Assembly: GCA_030065635.1 (NCBI GenBank)
Contig: JASJDJ010000006.1
Span: 1 to 64,000 of the forward strand
From: Xenococcaceae cyanobacterium MO_188.B32
Lineage (GTDB): Bacteria > Cyanobacteriota > Cyanobacteriia > Cyanobacteriales > Xenococcaceae
Direction: 5' to 3'
Length of the DNA stretch: 64,000 nt
A program made the position numbers and the translations under genes. How positions within the stretch are numbered: position 1 is the first letter of the stretch; each line of letters begins with the position of its first letter. Below, in pieces: positions 9,073-17,788 of the stretch. The notes below the pieces were generated by a model. It had not been told where the DNA came from. It searched no databases and was given only the letters and a program-made list of their open reading frames with translations.

Positions 9073-11001
9073 CTATTTTAGATTAACAATTTCTATTTCT
9101 TCTATGCGGTCGGCGGGTTCAAAGCCAAAGACGCGGGAGTAAAAATAAAATTCACTATCTAAGGCTTTTTTAATATTCTTTCCTTGCCGAAAACCGTGTC
9201 CTTCGTCTTCAAACAAAATATAAGCCACAGGTAATCCTTTGTCTTTAATCGCCGTAAACATCATCTCTGCTTGATTAGGTGGGACTACCTTATCTTCTCC
9301 TCCTTGGAAAAAGATGACAGGACAAGACAGTTGTTCGGTAAAATGAATAGGCGATCGCGCTTCGTAAATATTTTTCTCGGCTGGATAAGCACCGATTAAT
9401 CCGTCTAGATAACGAGATTCAAACTTGTGAGTATCTCTAGCTAAAGTCTCTAAGTCGCTCACACCGTAGTAACTCGCACCTGCTTTGAAGGTATCGCGAA
9501 AAGTAAGAGCAGCTAAAGTTGTATAACCTCCCGCGCTACCACCAGATATCACCAGTCTATCTCCGTCTACTCTTCCTTGTTGTACTAAATATTTGGCTGC
9601 ATTAACGCAGTCATCTACATCGACAATACCCCAATTTTTTTCCAATCGTTGACGGTACTTACGACCATAACCAATACTGCCACCGTAGTTTACGTCTAAA
9701 TAACCAAAACCACGACTAGTCCAATATTGAATCCGTAAATTGAGACTAACAGAGGCTGAGGCAGTCGGTCCGCCATGGCTTTTGACTAAAAGAGGTGGTA
9801 ATTCCCCTTCTGGCGCAGAAAAGTCTTTATTTTGGGGTGGATAATACCAGGCATAAGCCGTTAAGCCATTTGCTGTCGGAAAAGATCTGGCTTCTGGGAC
9901 AGATAGATAGGCAGAATCAAAATCTAATTTTCCTGACTGTTTGAGTATTTCTTTTTCTCCTGTGGCTAAATCTAATTTAACTACTGCTGTAGGTTCGGTA
10001 GGAGATCCTGCAATAAATAAAGCTCGACCATTGTTAGTGGCTTGTACAGAAGAAATATTGGTGTAGGGAGTTTCTATCGTCTGAAACTGTTTAGTCTGGG
10101 TATCGATACTGCCTAAATGCCAACTACCATTTTGAGAATAAGTACAAATAATCTTGTCTGGGTCAATAAAAGCATAGGTAGACAAACCAAATACCCAATG
10201 AGGATAGGCAAATTCTGCTTCCATCTCGTAAAGAGCTTCTATTGTCCCATTCCGATCGTAACGATAGATGTTCCACCAGTCATGGCGATCGCTAGAAAAG
10301 TATAACTGACCACCCGCTGACCATTTAGGTTCGCAAATCGATTCATTTTCTCCACCAGCTACTAATTTTGCTTCTGCTAGGGAACCATCGCTATTAACTT
10401 TAGCCAACCAAAGGTAAGTACTGTCCCAAGGCATATAAGGATGATGCCAACTTAACCATGCCAGATGACTACCATCGGGACTGAGACAAGGGGAAGAGTA
10501 AAAATCGCTACCAGAGATAAGATTGGCTACTGTCCCCGTTGCTAAATCGATAGTGACAATCGTGTTTTCTGGTTCTGTATCGGATCGAGAATGGTCTTCA
10601 CACACACAAATTAGATTATTTCTGGCGCGATCGATAATTATATCGGTGTAGCGTTTTTTTCCTTCTGCGGTTACTGGCCGAGGGTGACTGGTTGCGGTTT
10701 GTTGATAAATTCTACCGTCGGCAAAGTTAGAAAAATAAATCGTACCTGCGGTAATGAGAAATGCACCACCACCATATTCATGGACACGCGATCGCGCATT
10801 AAAAGATGCAGGGGTGAGATCGATCGCTTCTCCATTAGCATTATACTTGACTAGAACATTTCTTCCTTTTTCGGTTGGTCGTATCTCTAGCCAATAGATA
10901 TCATCTCCATCAGCAGTAACTCCCCCTAAGCCTATAGTTTGAGAGATAATTAGATCGGATGTGATTGGTGATTTCCAAGAACCGAAAGGTGCAGTTTGCA
11001 T
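9073..11001 (-). CDS. S9-family prolyl oligopeptidase / acylaminoacyl-peptidase
   Basis: The 642-residue serine peptidase has an N-terminal beta-propeller of WD/TolB-like blades (for example SPCLSPDGSHLAWLSW) and a C-terminal alpha/beta hydrolase domain. The catalytic triad is visible: Ser489 in GGSAGGYTT, Asp570 in GGEDKVVPP and His602 in EGHGFRQG. Family members cleave short peptides, often after Pro or from acylated N-termini. No signal peptide is present, so it is cytoplasmic. It is a single gene, separated from rimM by about 120 nt. Length and motifs are complete. Confidence 0.95.
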   Translation of the reverse strand: MQTAPFGSWKSPITSDLIISQTIGLGGVTADGDDIYWLEIRPTEKGRNVLVKYNANGEAIDLTPASFNARSRVHEYGGGAFLITAGTIYFSNFADGRIYQQTATSHPRPVTAEGKKRYTDIIIDRARNNLICVCEDHSRSDTEPENTIVTIDLATGTVANLISGSDFYSSPCLSPDGSHLAWLSWHHPYMPWDSTYLWLAKVNSDGSLAEAKLVAGGENESICEPKWSAGGQLYFSSDRHDWWNIYRYDRNGTIEALYEMEAEFAYPHWVFGLSTYAFIDPDKIICTYSQNGSWHLGSIDTQTKQFQTIETPYTNISSVQATNNGRALFIAGSPTEPTAVVKLDLATGEKEILKQSGKLDFDSAYLSVPEARSFPTANGLTAYAWYYPPQNKDFSAPEGELPPLLVKSHGGPTASASVSLNLRIQYWTSRGFGYLDVNYGGSIGYGRKYRQRLEKNWGIVDVDDCVNAAKYLVQQGRVDGDRLVISGGSAGGYTTLAALTFRDTFKAGASYYGVSDLETLARDTHKFESRYLDGLIGAYPAEKNIYEARSPIHFTEQLSCPVIFFQGGEDKVVPPNQAEMMFTAIKDKGLPVAYILFEDEGHGFRQGKNIKKALDSEFYFYSRVFGFEPADRIEEIEIVNLK

Positions 11002-11119
11002 ATGGTTAATAGTTCAACTCTGATAGTACTTAGATAATCTTAATAGATGTCTAATCAAAGATTAGCTAAGATTATACTCCTGTCTTGAAAATATAAGTCA
11101 ACCGCTATCTGACGTGATA

Positions 11120-11767
11120 TTAAGAAGAAATACGATTAATTTCTAATAACCCTTCGGGGGGAGTAATTTCAATTTTATTGTTGGGAATATCTACTACTGT
11201 GACTATTTCTTTGACGAAAGGAATAAATATAGTGGCTGGTTTGTTTTGGGGTTTTTTTTGTTTTTTGCGTTTACTTTTTCGGCTAATTTGGGAAAGATCG
11301 CGGGCTGGTTTTGTTTCAACTACTGGCTGTTGGTGTAACTTTACTTCTAATAAGTCATTGCCTGCGGTAAAAACATCAATAACAATGCCAATTTTTTCTC
11401 TTGTTTGTTGATGATATACTTCTAAATTAATGAGATCGGCAACGTGATATTCGTCTTCTTCTAAGGTGGGGCGATCGCTTTGATCGACTAATATTTTATA
11501 ATTTCGTAATTCTTCAGCTCGATCGCGATTTTCTATGCCTTCTATAACAATTATATAAAGGTTTTTTTTGGGTATATAACGTCCACCTAAAAGCTCTATT
11601 GATTCAATTTCTCCCGTTTCTGGATGCTGCAACCAACGTATTCCAGGTTCGAGAAAACGTTCGGGAAAATCAGAATTAGGATATACTCTTAACTCTCCTC
11701 TTAATCCTTGAGGTGAAACAATTGTGCCAATTTCTAGCCATTCTTTTTTTAATTGTTCATGGTTCAT
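11120..11767 (-). CDS. rimM: Ribosome maturation factor RimM
   Basis: The 215-residue protein assists maturation of the 30S head domain by binding S19. The N-terminal RimM domain starts IGTIVSPQGLRGELRVYPNS, and a PRC-barrel follows (DEYHVADLINLEVYHQ). There is a lysine-rich insertion (RKSKRKKQKKPQNKPAT) before the conserved IFIPFVKEIVTVVDI, as in some cyanobacterial RimM proteins; it makes the protein longer than the usual 170-180 residues. Start ATG 11767 is supported by the family N-terminus. The usual neighbours trmD and rplS are absent. Confidence 0.95.
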   Translation of the reverse strand: MNHEQLKKEWLEIGTIVSPQGLRGELRVYPNSDFPERFLEPGIRWLQHPETGEIESIELLGGRYIPKKNLYIIVIEGIENRDRAEELRNYKILVDQSDRPTLEEDEYHVADLINLEVYHQQTREKIGIVIDVFTAGNDLLEVKLHQQPVVETKPARDLSQISRKSKRKKQKKPQNKPATIFIPFVKEIVTVVDIPNNKIEITPPEGLLEINRISS

Positions 11768-11825
11768 TATTAGTTACTTATTATTAATTGTTAGTATGTT
11801 ATCAAATTTGGTAGTCTGGTTTTTG

Positions 11826-11984
11826 TTAGTGTTGAATATAAACTTCTTCGGAAACTCGAATGCCACCTTTGCCATACTCAATACGATCGAGTTGAAAAAG
11901 GGGTAAACCTGTAACTTCAGCTAAGGTTTTAGCTAAGGTAGACTTACCGCCACCTGGTTTACCAAAAATAGCAACTTTTTTCAT
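11826..11984 (-). pseudogene. Truncated P-loop kinase (adenylate-kinase-like), 52 codons
   Basis: I found this frame by hand. It begins MKKVAIFGKPGGGKSTLA, a perfect Walker A/P-loop start of an adenylate-kinase or topology-modulation type nucleotide kinase, followed by LPLFQLDRIEYGKGG. It then stops at 11826, only 58 nt before the rimM start. Full-length relatives have 160-180 residues with an LID region and an arginine-rich C-terminus, all missing here. It is most likely a remnant left after a deletion that fused its 5' end to the rimM upstream region. A functional 52-residue protein is unlikely. Confidence 0.65.
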
Positions 11985-12009
11985 TAGTTTTATAGGTTAA
12001 GTTTTTTGA

Positions 12010-12168
12010 GTTATCCAAAGTAAAGCGATCGAACAGATAAGTATCTGTGCAAAATTATCAGAAATTATTTTATCTATTGAACAGCAATTAATTACAGGAG
12101 ATGAAAACAATAATCATCTTACAGGAACTGCTAAAGCTGTAGATGCTTACTTTGCTTATAGTACCTAA
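12010..12168 (+). pseudogene. Degenerate open frame, possible gene remnant
   Basis: A 53-codon frame without a good start codon ends with SIEQQLITGDENNNHLTGTA and VDAYFAYST. The same frame resumes after the stop for about 20 more codons. The composition looks protein-like rather than random, but I do not recognise the family. It lies between the truncated kinase and hpnH, a stretch that seems to have suffered deletions. Treat it as a fossil frame only. Confidence 0.25.
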
Positions 12169-12300
12169 AGTTACGCTCGACTCTCTGCCTACCCTACGAT
12201 TAACTCTTTACAAGAAATCGCCACATCAAAAAAATAACTTTAACAACTGCTCAAATCTCATTACAATAACTCACATGAGCTATTGGTGAGAAGAGAAATA

Positions 12301-13314
12301 ATGGCAATTCAACTACAACAAGCTTTAACTGTTGGTAAATACCTGGTTACTCAACGTCTGATGGGGCGCAAACGCTTTCCTCTTGTCTTGATGTTAGAAC
12401 CTTTATTCCGTTGTAATTTGGCTTGTTCTGGCTGTGGTAAGATTCAGCATCCAGCAGAAATTTTGAAACAAAACCTTAGCCCAGAAGAATGTTTTGCAGC
12501 AGTAGAAGAATGCGGTGCGCCTGTGGTGTCTATTCCAGGAGGAGAACCTTTATTACATCCTCAAATCGATGAAATTGTTAGGGGTTTGGTAGATAGGAAA
12601 AAATTTGTTTATCTTTGTACCAATGGCTTATTACTAGAGAAAAGCCTCGATAAATTTGAACCTTCCCCCTACCTGACTTTTAGCGTCCATTTAGATGGTT
12701 TACGAGAACAACACGACAAATGTGTCGATCGCCAGGGAGTATTTGACAAGGCAGTGGCTGCAATTCAAGCTGCTAAACAGAAAGGTTTTCGTGTTACTAC
12801 CAATACTACCGTGTTTAAAGGTGCTGACCCCAAACAAATGCAGGAATTTTTTGATTTTCTGGAAAGCCTCAATCTCGATGGCATGATGATCTCTCCTGGT
12901 TATAGTTACGAATGGGCACCAGAGCAAGATAGTTTCTTAAAAAGAGAACAAACTAAGGCTTTATTTAGAGAAATTCTCTCTCCTTGGAAATCTGGTCATA
13001 AAAACTGGAATTTTAATCATAATCCCTTATTTTTAGAGTTTTTAATCGGAGAAAAAGACTTTGAATGTACTCCTTGGGGTAGTCCTAGCTATAGTGTTTT
13101 AGGTTGGCAAAAACCCTGTTATCTCCTCAATGAAGGTTATTATTCTAGCTATCAAGAACTACTAGATAAAACTGACTGGAGCAAATATGGTAAAGCTAGT
13201 GGTAATCCTAAATGTGCTGACTGTATGGTACATTGTGGTTACGAGCCTACCGCAGCAACCGCAGCAATGCAACCAGAGAATATGGGTAAAGCGATCGCTA
13301 GTTTATTTGGCTAA
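12301..13314 (+). CDS. hpnH: Adenosyl-hopene transferase HpnH (radical SAM)
   Basis: The protein of about 337 residues starts [18 protein letters not shown], which matches the family, so ATG 12301 is preferred over the upstream TTG at 12283. The radical-SAM cluster motif is [11 protein letters not shown] with Cys38, Cys42 and Cys45 (CX3CX2C). The conserved [12 protein letters not shown] and FSVHLDG segments follow. A C-terminal [14 protein letters not shown] motif is typical of HpnH. The enzyme joins a 5'-deoxyadenosyl group to diploptene on the way to bacteriohopanepolyols, membrane hopanoids common in cyanobacteria. No other hopanoid genes are in the window. Confidence 0.95.
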   Translation: MAIQLQQALTVGKYLVTQRLMGRKRFPLVLMLEPLFRCNLACSGCGKIQHPAEILKQNLSPEECFAAVEECGAPVVSIPGGEPLLHPQIDEIVRGLVDRKKFVYLCTNGLLLEKSLDKFEPSPYLTFSVHLDGLREQHDKCVDRQGVFDKAVAAIQAAKQKGFRVTTNTTVFKGADPKQMQEFFDFLESLNLDGMMISPGYSYEWAPEQDSFLKREQTKALFREILSPWKSGHKNWNFNHNPLFLEFLIGEKDFECTPWGSPSYSVLGWQKPCYLLNEGYYSSYQELLDKTDWSKYGKASGNPKCADCMVHCGYEPTAATAAMQPENMGKAIASLFG

Positions 13315-13384
13315 ATCGGTTTAACTAAGGTCGAGAAAATCAAACAATATAATCTCAATAAGATTATCAACTAGGTCAGACAAG

Positions 13385-14779
13385 ATGACTAATAACAGAC
13401 ATCTTACTTTACTCAAACAAGATGTAAAAGCATGGAATTGTTGGCGACAAGAAAATAGTAGAGTTAATTTAGATTTGAGTGGGACAAATCTAAGTAATTT
13501 AAATCTAAGTGGAGTCAATCTAAGTGGAGTTAATTTAAGTGGAGTCGATCTCAGAAAAACAAATCTTAAATGTGCTTATCTTAAGGGAGCTAATCTCGAT
13601 CGAGCTTGTTTAATTAGTGCAAATCTTAATGGCTCAGACTTAAGTGAAGTTGACCTAACACAAGCCGATCTTACTAGAGCAGATCTTAGTTCTGCCGACC
13701 TCACCAATGCTAATTTAACTCAAGTAACCGCATTACAAACTAACTTTAAAAAGTCAATCCTGACTGGAGCTTGCTTAGAAAATTGGCAGATAAATAATCT
13801 TACTAATTTAGAAGAAATAGTCTGCGATTATTTTTATGGAAAACAGGAACAACAGCAACGTTATCCTCAAGATGAACGACAAAATTTTGCTCCAGGAGAA
13901 TATTATCAAATAATTAGAAATAATTTTAATGATTCTAATTATATGGATGCGATTGTTATTGCTAATAATAATTCCCAGTCATCCGTTCCCTACCTTGAAA
14001 AGAAAGAGCGACCCCGTAAAGGTTTTCTCCGTAAGGGAACGCGCTCCGATGCAGGGCTTGCGGATGACCGCATTCCACGGTTAAACGATCGATCCACAGT
14101 AGAGCAAAGTGATAATCTGGTTGAAGAATCTATCGATGATAGCTGGAGAGAAGAGTCATCCGTTCCCCACCTTGAAAAAGCAGGGCTTGCGGATGACCGC
14201 ATTCCGCAGTCAGAAAATGCACCCCCGAAATTAATTGGTTCGAGTATTGCTGCTGTCGATCGAGTAAAACAAAAAAAAGATTCGCTCGTGCATTTATCTA
14301 TAGCTTTTTTGTTGGGAATAATAGTAACTATTCTTACTTTCGGACAAATATTTAAACAAGCCTCTACTTCTTCTAATAGTGTCATAAACTGCGATAATAG
14401 CCTATTAAAACGGGCTGAAGATGCTGTCTTTATTCAAGAGGAAGAAAGCTTAAGACAGGTAATGCACGAGCTAGAAGAATTTAACACTCCCTTAGGAGGT
14501 TTTGCCGATGAAAAATGCAAACAAACTTTATATAAAGTGCAATATGTCTACGCTATTCATATTAAAGCTACTAAAGAAAATAATTTACTTAAAGCGGTAA
14601 AAATGCTTTGTGAGTTGCCAGAACAATTTTATCAAAATCGGAAGCATAAACCTTGGTTTACTCGTTGGGTTAACAGTGTTGACAACCCAGATTTTCCTCA
14701 ACAATTGACAGAATACCTCAAAGCTAACAGTTGCCCGGCAGCTAATTATCTTAATGATAATCAGTCATCCAACTATTAG
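13385..14779 (+). CDS. Pentapeptide-repeat protein with C-terminal membrane anchor
   Basis: The 464-residue protein opens with a short helix and about 20 A(D/N)LXX pentapeptides from residue 28 to about 128 (for example LSGVNLSGVDLRKTNL), forming a right-handed quadrilateral beta-helix. A Gln/Asn-rich linker follows, then one membrane helix (LSIAFLLGIIVTILTFGQIF, about residue 304) and a helical extracytoplasmic domain of about 130 residues with three Cys. The linker contains two copies of a dispersed repeat that are read through in frame (SSVPYLEKKERPRKGFLRKG and SSVPHLEKAGLADDRIPQ). The function is unknown. It is not operonic with hpnH, 70 nt upstream, as far as can be judged. Confidence 0.85.
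   Translation: MTNNRHLTLLKQDVKAWNCWRQENSRVNLDLSGTNLSNLNLSGVNLSGVNLSGVDLRKTNLKCAYLKGANLDRACLISANLNGSDLSEVDLTQADLTRADLSSADLTNANLTQVTALQTNFKKSILTGACLENWQINNLTNLEEIVCDYFYGKQEQQQRYPQDERQNFAPGEYYQIIRNNFNDSNYMDAIVIANNNSQSSVPYLEKKERPRKGFLRKGTRSDAGLADDRIPRLNDRSTVEQSDNLVEESIDDSWREESSVPHLEKAGLADDRIPQSENAPPKLIGSSIAAVDRVKQKKDSLVHLSIAFLLGIIVTILTFGQIFKQASTSSNSVINCDNSLLKRAEDAVFIQEEESLRQVMHELEEFNTPLGGFADEKCKQTLYKVQYVYAIHIKATKENNLLKAVKMLCELPEQFYQNRKHKPWFTRWVNSVDNPDFPQQLTEYLKANSCPAANYLNDNQSSNY
13979..14080 (+). repeat. Dispersed repeat element, long copy, inserted in coding sequence
   Basis: The copy begins TCATCCGTTCCCTACCTTGA and ends GCAGGGCTTGCGGATGACCG followed by CATTCCACGG. TCATCC at the start pairs with GGATGA near the end, and a GC-rich hairpin (CGGTCATCCG type) lies inside. 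It carries about 49 nt in the middle that the second copy lacks. The element keeps the reading frame of the pentapeptide-repeat protein open across its full length. Confidence 0.8.
14156..14207 (+). repeat. Dispersed repeat element, short copy, inserted in coding sequence
   Basis: This is the second copy of the same repeat: TCATCCGTTCCCCACCTTGA joined directly to GCAGGGCTTGCGGATGACCG and CATTCCGC. It lacks the middle 49 nt of the copy at 13979. Its ends match the first copy almost base for base, although both sit in the fast-evolving linker of the same gene, which indicates recent insertion or duplication. Confidence 0.8.
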
Positions 14780-14795
14780 ACTATTGAGTTTATTT

Positions 14796-15659
14796 CTAAC
14801 AATTAAACTTGGCTTTTTTATTAACTATTAAAGAAATAAACCCTGGATGCTTTCTATATTGTGACCAAATCTTCTCAGATGAAGCTAGTTCTAAATATTT
14901 TTCTGGATAGAGATCGATCGCTTTTTCTAGGCTAGTAATTGCCCAATTATAATTGTCTAGTAGAGCGTAACAACAAGCTTGTCGATACCACACGCAATCG
15001 GATTGTGGTTCTGTGGTCAAAATCTGAGTATAACATTCGATCGCGGTTCGTAAGTCAGCTAATTGTTGATAAATCACCCCTTTTTGATACCAAGCCCAAT
15101 AATCATTGGGCTTGATAGCCAAAGCATTGTTATAACTATCTATAGCTGCTTGCCAATTCTCCCACTGTTGAAAAGCTTCCCCTTGGCGATACCAAGCCCA
15201 GTAATCATGAGGACGTAATTTTAAAGCTCGATTGTAAAATACAATTGCCCGTTCGTAATTTCCCAGTTGGCGGTAAGCTTCTGCTATACGATAAAGTCCC
15301 CAGTAATCTCGAGGATGAGTCTCTAAAGCTTTGCTAAAACAAGCGATCGCCCGTTCGTATTGTGCTAATTCTGCTGACAAAATACAACCTTGTTGATACC
15401 ACGACCAATAATTGTCAGGTTTCAAACTAGCAGCTTGGGCATAATGTTCTATAGCTCCCTGGTATTGGGCTAATTTTTCTAAGGCTACACCTTTGCGATA
15501 CCAAGCCCAATAACTCCGTGGATTATATTCGATCGCTTTATCATAGCTAGCTATTGCTTCTGAGTAACAACCTTTTTCGCACAAACTATTACCTTGTTGA
15601 TACCATTCTTGATAGCTATCCGGTCTACATTCTAAGGGTTTATACATCCTAGTCCCCAT
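14796..15659 (-). CDS. TPR-repeat protein
   Basis: The 287-residue protein consists of seven or so tetratricopeptide repeats of 34 residues, from about residue 15 to residue 250. Each repeat has a strikingly uniform start (DYWAWYRQG, NYWSWYQQG, DYWGLYRIA) and the conserved Gly-Ala-Tyr-Asp positions (EAIASYDKAIEYNPRSYWAW). There is no signal peptide or membrane segment. TPRs form a helical groove for protein-protein contacts; the partner is unknown. The gene is convergent with the pentapeptide-repeat gene, 16 nt between stops. Near-identical repeats suggest expansion by internal duplication. Confidence 0.9.
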   Translation of the reverse strand: MGTRMYKPLECRPDSYQEWYQQGNSLCEKGCYSEAIASYDKAIEYNPRSYWAWYRKGVALEKLAQYQGAIEHYAQAASLKPDNYWSWYQQGCILSAELAQYERAIACFSKALETHPRDYWGLYRIAEAYRQLGNYERAIVFYNRALKLRPHDYWAWYRQGEAFQQWENWQAAIDSYNNALAIKPNDYWAWYQKGVIYQQLADLRTAIECYTQILTTEPQSDCVWYRQACCYALLDNYNWAITSLEKAIDLYPEKYLELASSEKIWSQYRKHPGFISLIVNKKAKFNC

Positions 15660-15799
15660 CGAGCGTTTTTTCCCTATTTTATTTATGCTTACTTTTCAAA
15701 AAATTTACAATTAGCGTAATAACTAATGTAAACTTCTAGACTGCCGAACTTCTTTACAGACATGATATATCGCTTTTCTACTGTAACTCCGAACGATCT

Positions 15800-17020
15800 A
15801 TGCTCCCTTCCGATCTATTAATTTATCGCTATAACGGCAATACTTTAGTCCCAAAAAAGTTATCAATCGATAACAGAGCGATCGCTTTAGCTACTGAGGG
15901 AATTAATTGTTTTGCCGAGAATGTGGGCAAAACCCAGGGGGAATTAAATCAAAAATTAGCCGATTTAGAAGGAGATAGCCCTGATTATCGCGTCAAAAGA
16001 GGATTAGCTCATCTGTTACGCAATCATTTCTCTACATTTGAAATTATTAGCCCTCTCGAACCTCAAGCTTTACGCCATAAAGTATTTGCCGAAGCAGCTA
16101 AAAAGACAACTATCCCTCTCCATCGTAGCCAAAATTTAGAGACGATCGCCCATCATCTTACTACGGAATTAAAGCGTAAAGTATCCCCCGAAGAAGTAGA
16201 AAAGGGACTCTATGCCGACTTACAAGAAAATCGCATCCTAACTCAGTTCGATCCCCCCGTACACGAAGCTTTAGTTCATCGTTATAATCTTTCTCAAGTT
16301 CAGGGTATTTTTTACCGTGCTAGTCATGTGATTATTAATGCCCATCGCAACGATCCGGGGGAATATAAATTACTCTTTCGCTATCTCAAATTATTTCAAT
16401 TGATGGCGTATATTGAAGGGGATGCGGATACGGGGTTTACCATTACCATAGATGGTCCTACTAGTTTGTTTAAAGCCAGTACTCGCTACGGTTTGGCTTT
16501 AGCAAAAATGTTGCCGGCATTGTTACACGTTAGTAAGTGGAGTTTACAAGCTAAACTGCAAAACCGCGATCCTTACTCTGGGGGTATAAAAACTGGCAGT
16601 TTTAGTCTCAGTAGCGATCGATGTAATTTGGTTACTCACTATCCTCCTGGTAAACCTTACGATAGTATGTTAGAAGCTTCTTTCGCGAAAAGTTGGGCAA
16701 AAAGCAAAACCGAATGGCGATTAGAAAGAGAAGTCGATCTAGTGCCCCTTCCTGGCAGTGTCATGATTCCCGATTTTCGCTTAGTTCATCCCGACGGTAG
16801 AGATTTTTTACTAGAGATTGTTGGTTATTGGCGACCAGAATATCTCCAAAAAAAGTTTTATCAAGTTCGTAATGCTGATGCAGATAATTTAATTTTAGCC
16901 GTATCGGAAAGACTAAATTTAGAAAAAGCTGGAGTTAATTTTACTGAGTTACCCAATCGAGTAATTTGGTTTAAGAATAAACTAACTCCTAAAGTTGTAT
17001 TAGAAGTACTTGAGGACTAG
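15800..17020 (+). CDS. DUF790 (Bax1-like) nuclease-family protein
   Basis: The 406-residue protein matches the DUF790 family from its first residues (MLPSDLLIYRYNGNTLVPKK). The C-terminal part contains VMIPDFRLVHPDGRDFLLEI and VGYWRPEYLQKK, the acidic residues and Glu-Ile-Val-Gly-Tyr-Trp motif of the nuclease domain. In archaea the family member Bax1 pairs with the XPB helicase to cut bubble DNA. In many bacteria the gene also sits beside an XPB-like helicase. Here the neighbours are a TPR gene and an RRM gene, and no helicase is visible. Length is full for the family. It probably acts in DNA repair, by family inference. Confidence 0.88.
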   Translation: MLPSDLLIYRYNGNTLVPKKLSIDNRAIALATEGINCFAENVGKTQGELNQKLADLEGDSPDYRVKRGLAHLLRNHFSTFEIISPLEPQALRHKVFAEAAKKTTIPLHRSQNLETIAHHLTTELKRKVSPEEVEKGLYADLQENRILTQFDPPVHEALVHRYNLSQVQGIFYRASHVIINAHRNDPGEYKLLFRYLKLFQLMAYIEGDADTGFTITIDGPTSLFKASTRYGLALAKMLPALLHVSKWSLQAKLQNRDPYSGGIKTGSFSLSSDRCNLVTHYPPGKPYDSMLEASFAKSWAKSKTEWRLEREVDLVPLPGSVMIPDFRLVHPDGRDFLLEIVGYWRPEYLQKKFYQVRNADADNLILAVSERLNLEKAGVNFTELPNRVIWFKNKLTPKVVLEVLED

Positions 17021-17026
17021 CAATTA

Positions 17027-17047
17027 GCCATTAGCCATTAGCCATTA
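17027..17047 (+). repeat. Heptanucleotide tandem repeat (GCCATTA x3)
   Basis: Three perfect copies of GCCATTA lie directly after the DUF790 gene stop, with degenerate copies on both sides. Heptameric short tandem repeats of this kind are common in cyanobacterial intergenic DNA. The one at 39426 has a different unit. Confidence 0.85.
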
Positions 17048-17114
17048 GCAAATAGCAATTAACAAGTTTCTGACTCTGAACTCCTAAATTCTAGGCTATT
17101 TCTAATTTATCAAA

Positions 17115-17139
17115 AGGCTCAAGTTGAATACTTGAGCCT
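17115..17139. terminator. Hairpin between convergent DUF790 and RRM genes
   Basis: AGGCTCAAG and CTTGAGCCT form a perfect 9-bp stem with a 7-nt loop. CGCGTTATTTTTG follows on the plus strand and an A-rich stretch precedes it, so it can end transcription in both directions. It is the only strong hairpin in this convergent spacer. Confidence 0.75.
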
Positions 17140-17195
17140 CGCGTTATTTTTGAGATGAAAGACAAATATTAGATAAAGCTAAGAGCTAAAATAAA

Positions 17196-17495
17196 TTAAT
17201 AGCTACTAGAAAAGCGATTATTGCGACGATTATCGCCATAATTACCACGGTTTTCGCGAGGTTTAGCTTTATTCACCCGCAATGCTCTCCCCATCCATTC
17301 AGCACCATCTAAGGTTTCAATGGCAGTTTCTTCCTCTGCTTCACTCGCCATTTCTACAAAACCAAAACCACGAACCCTTCCAGTTTCCCGATCTAATGGT
17401 AAATAAACTCTTTTAACAGTACCGTATTCGGCAAAAACATTAGAGAGGTCTTCTTGGCTAACCTCATAAGGTATATTACCTACATAGATTGACAT
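17196..17495 (-). CDS. RRM-type RNA-binding protein (Rbp family)
   Basis: The 99-residue protein is one RNA recognition motif with RNP2 (IYVGNI, residues 3-8) and RNP1 (RGFGFVEM, about residues 42-49), followed by a Gly/Asn/Arg-rich tail (RENRGNYGDNRRNNRFSSSY). Cyanobacterial Rbp proteins of this layout are often cold-induced, and some bind mRNAs for photosynthetic proteins at the thylakoid. The spacer upstream (17496-17788) is 293 nt, long enough for an extended 5' leader as is typical for this family, but I cannot identify a regulatory motif in it. Confidence 0.95.
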   Translation of the reverse strand: MSIYVGNIPYEVSQEDLSNVFAEYGTVKRVYLPLDRETGRVRGFGFVEMASEAEEETAIETLDGAEWMGRALRVNKAKPRENRGNYGDNRRNNRFSSSY

Positions 17496-17788
17496 AAGTT
17501 GTCTCCTAAATCAGTCATAGTTTGAGATAAATAGTACGGAAACAACTCTGTCAATTCCGAGTGCAGAATACACATCAACATAATTAAAACAAACGCTGTA
17601 CCGACATTAAATCTCTTTTTTTAGTAGACTATCACAGCATTAAGCTAACAAAGAATGCCAAGATAGAAGACAATGTTAAAAAATGCAAATTCTCTAACAG
17701 GAGCAACATCTAAATTATTAGGAATTAAAGCCAAATTTTAGTTAACTAGATAACAAACCAAGACTATTACACTAAGCGGGGGAGGTTT

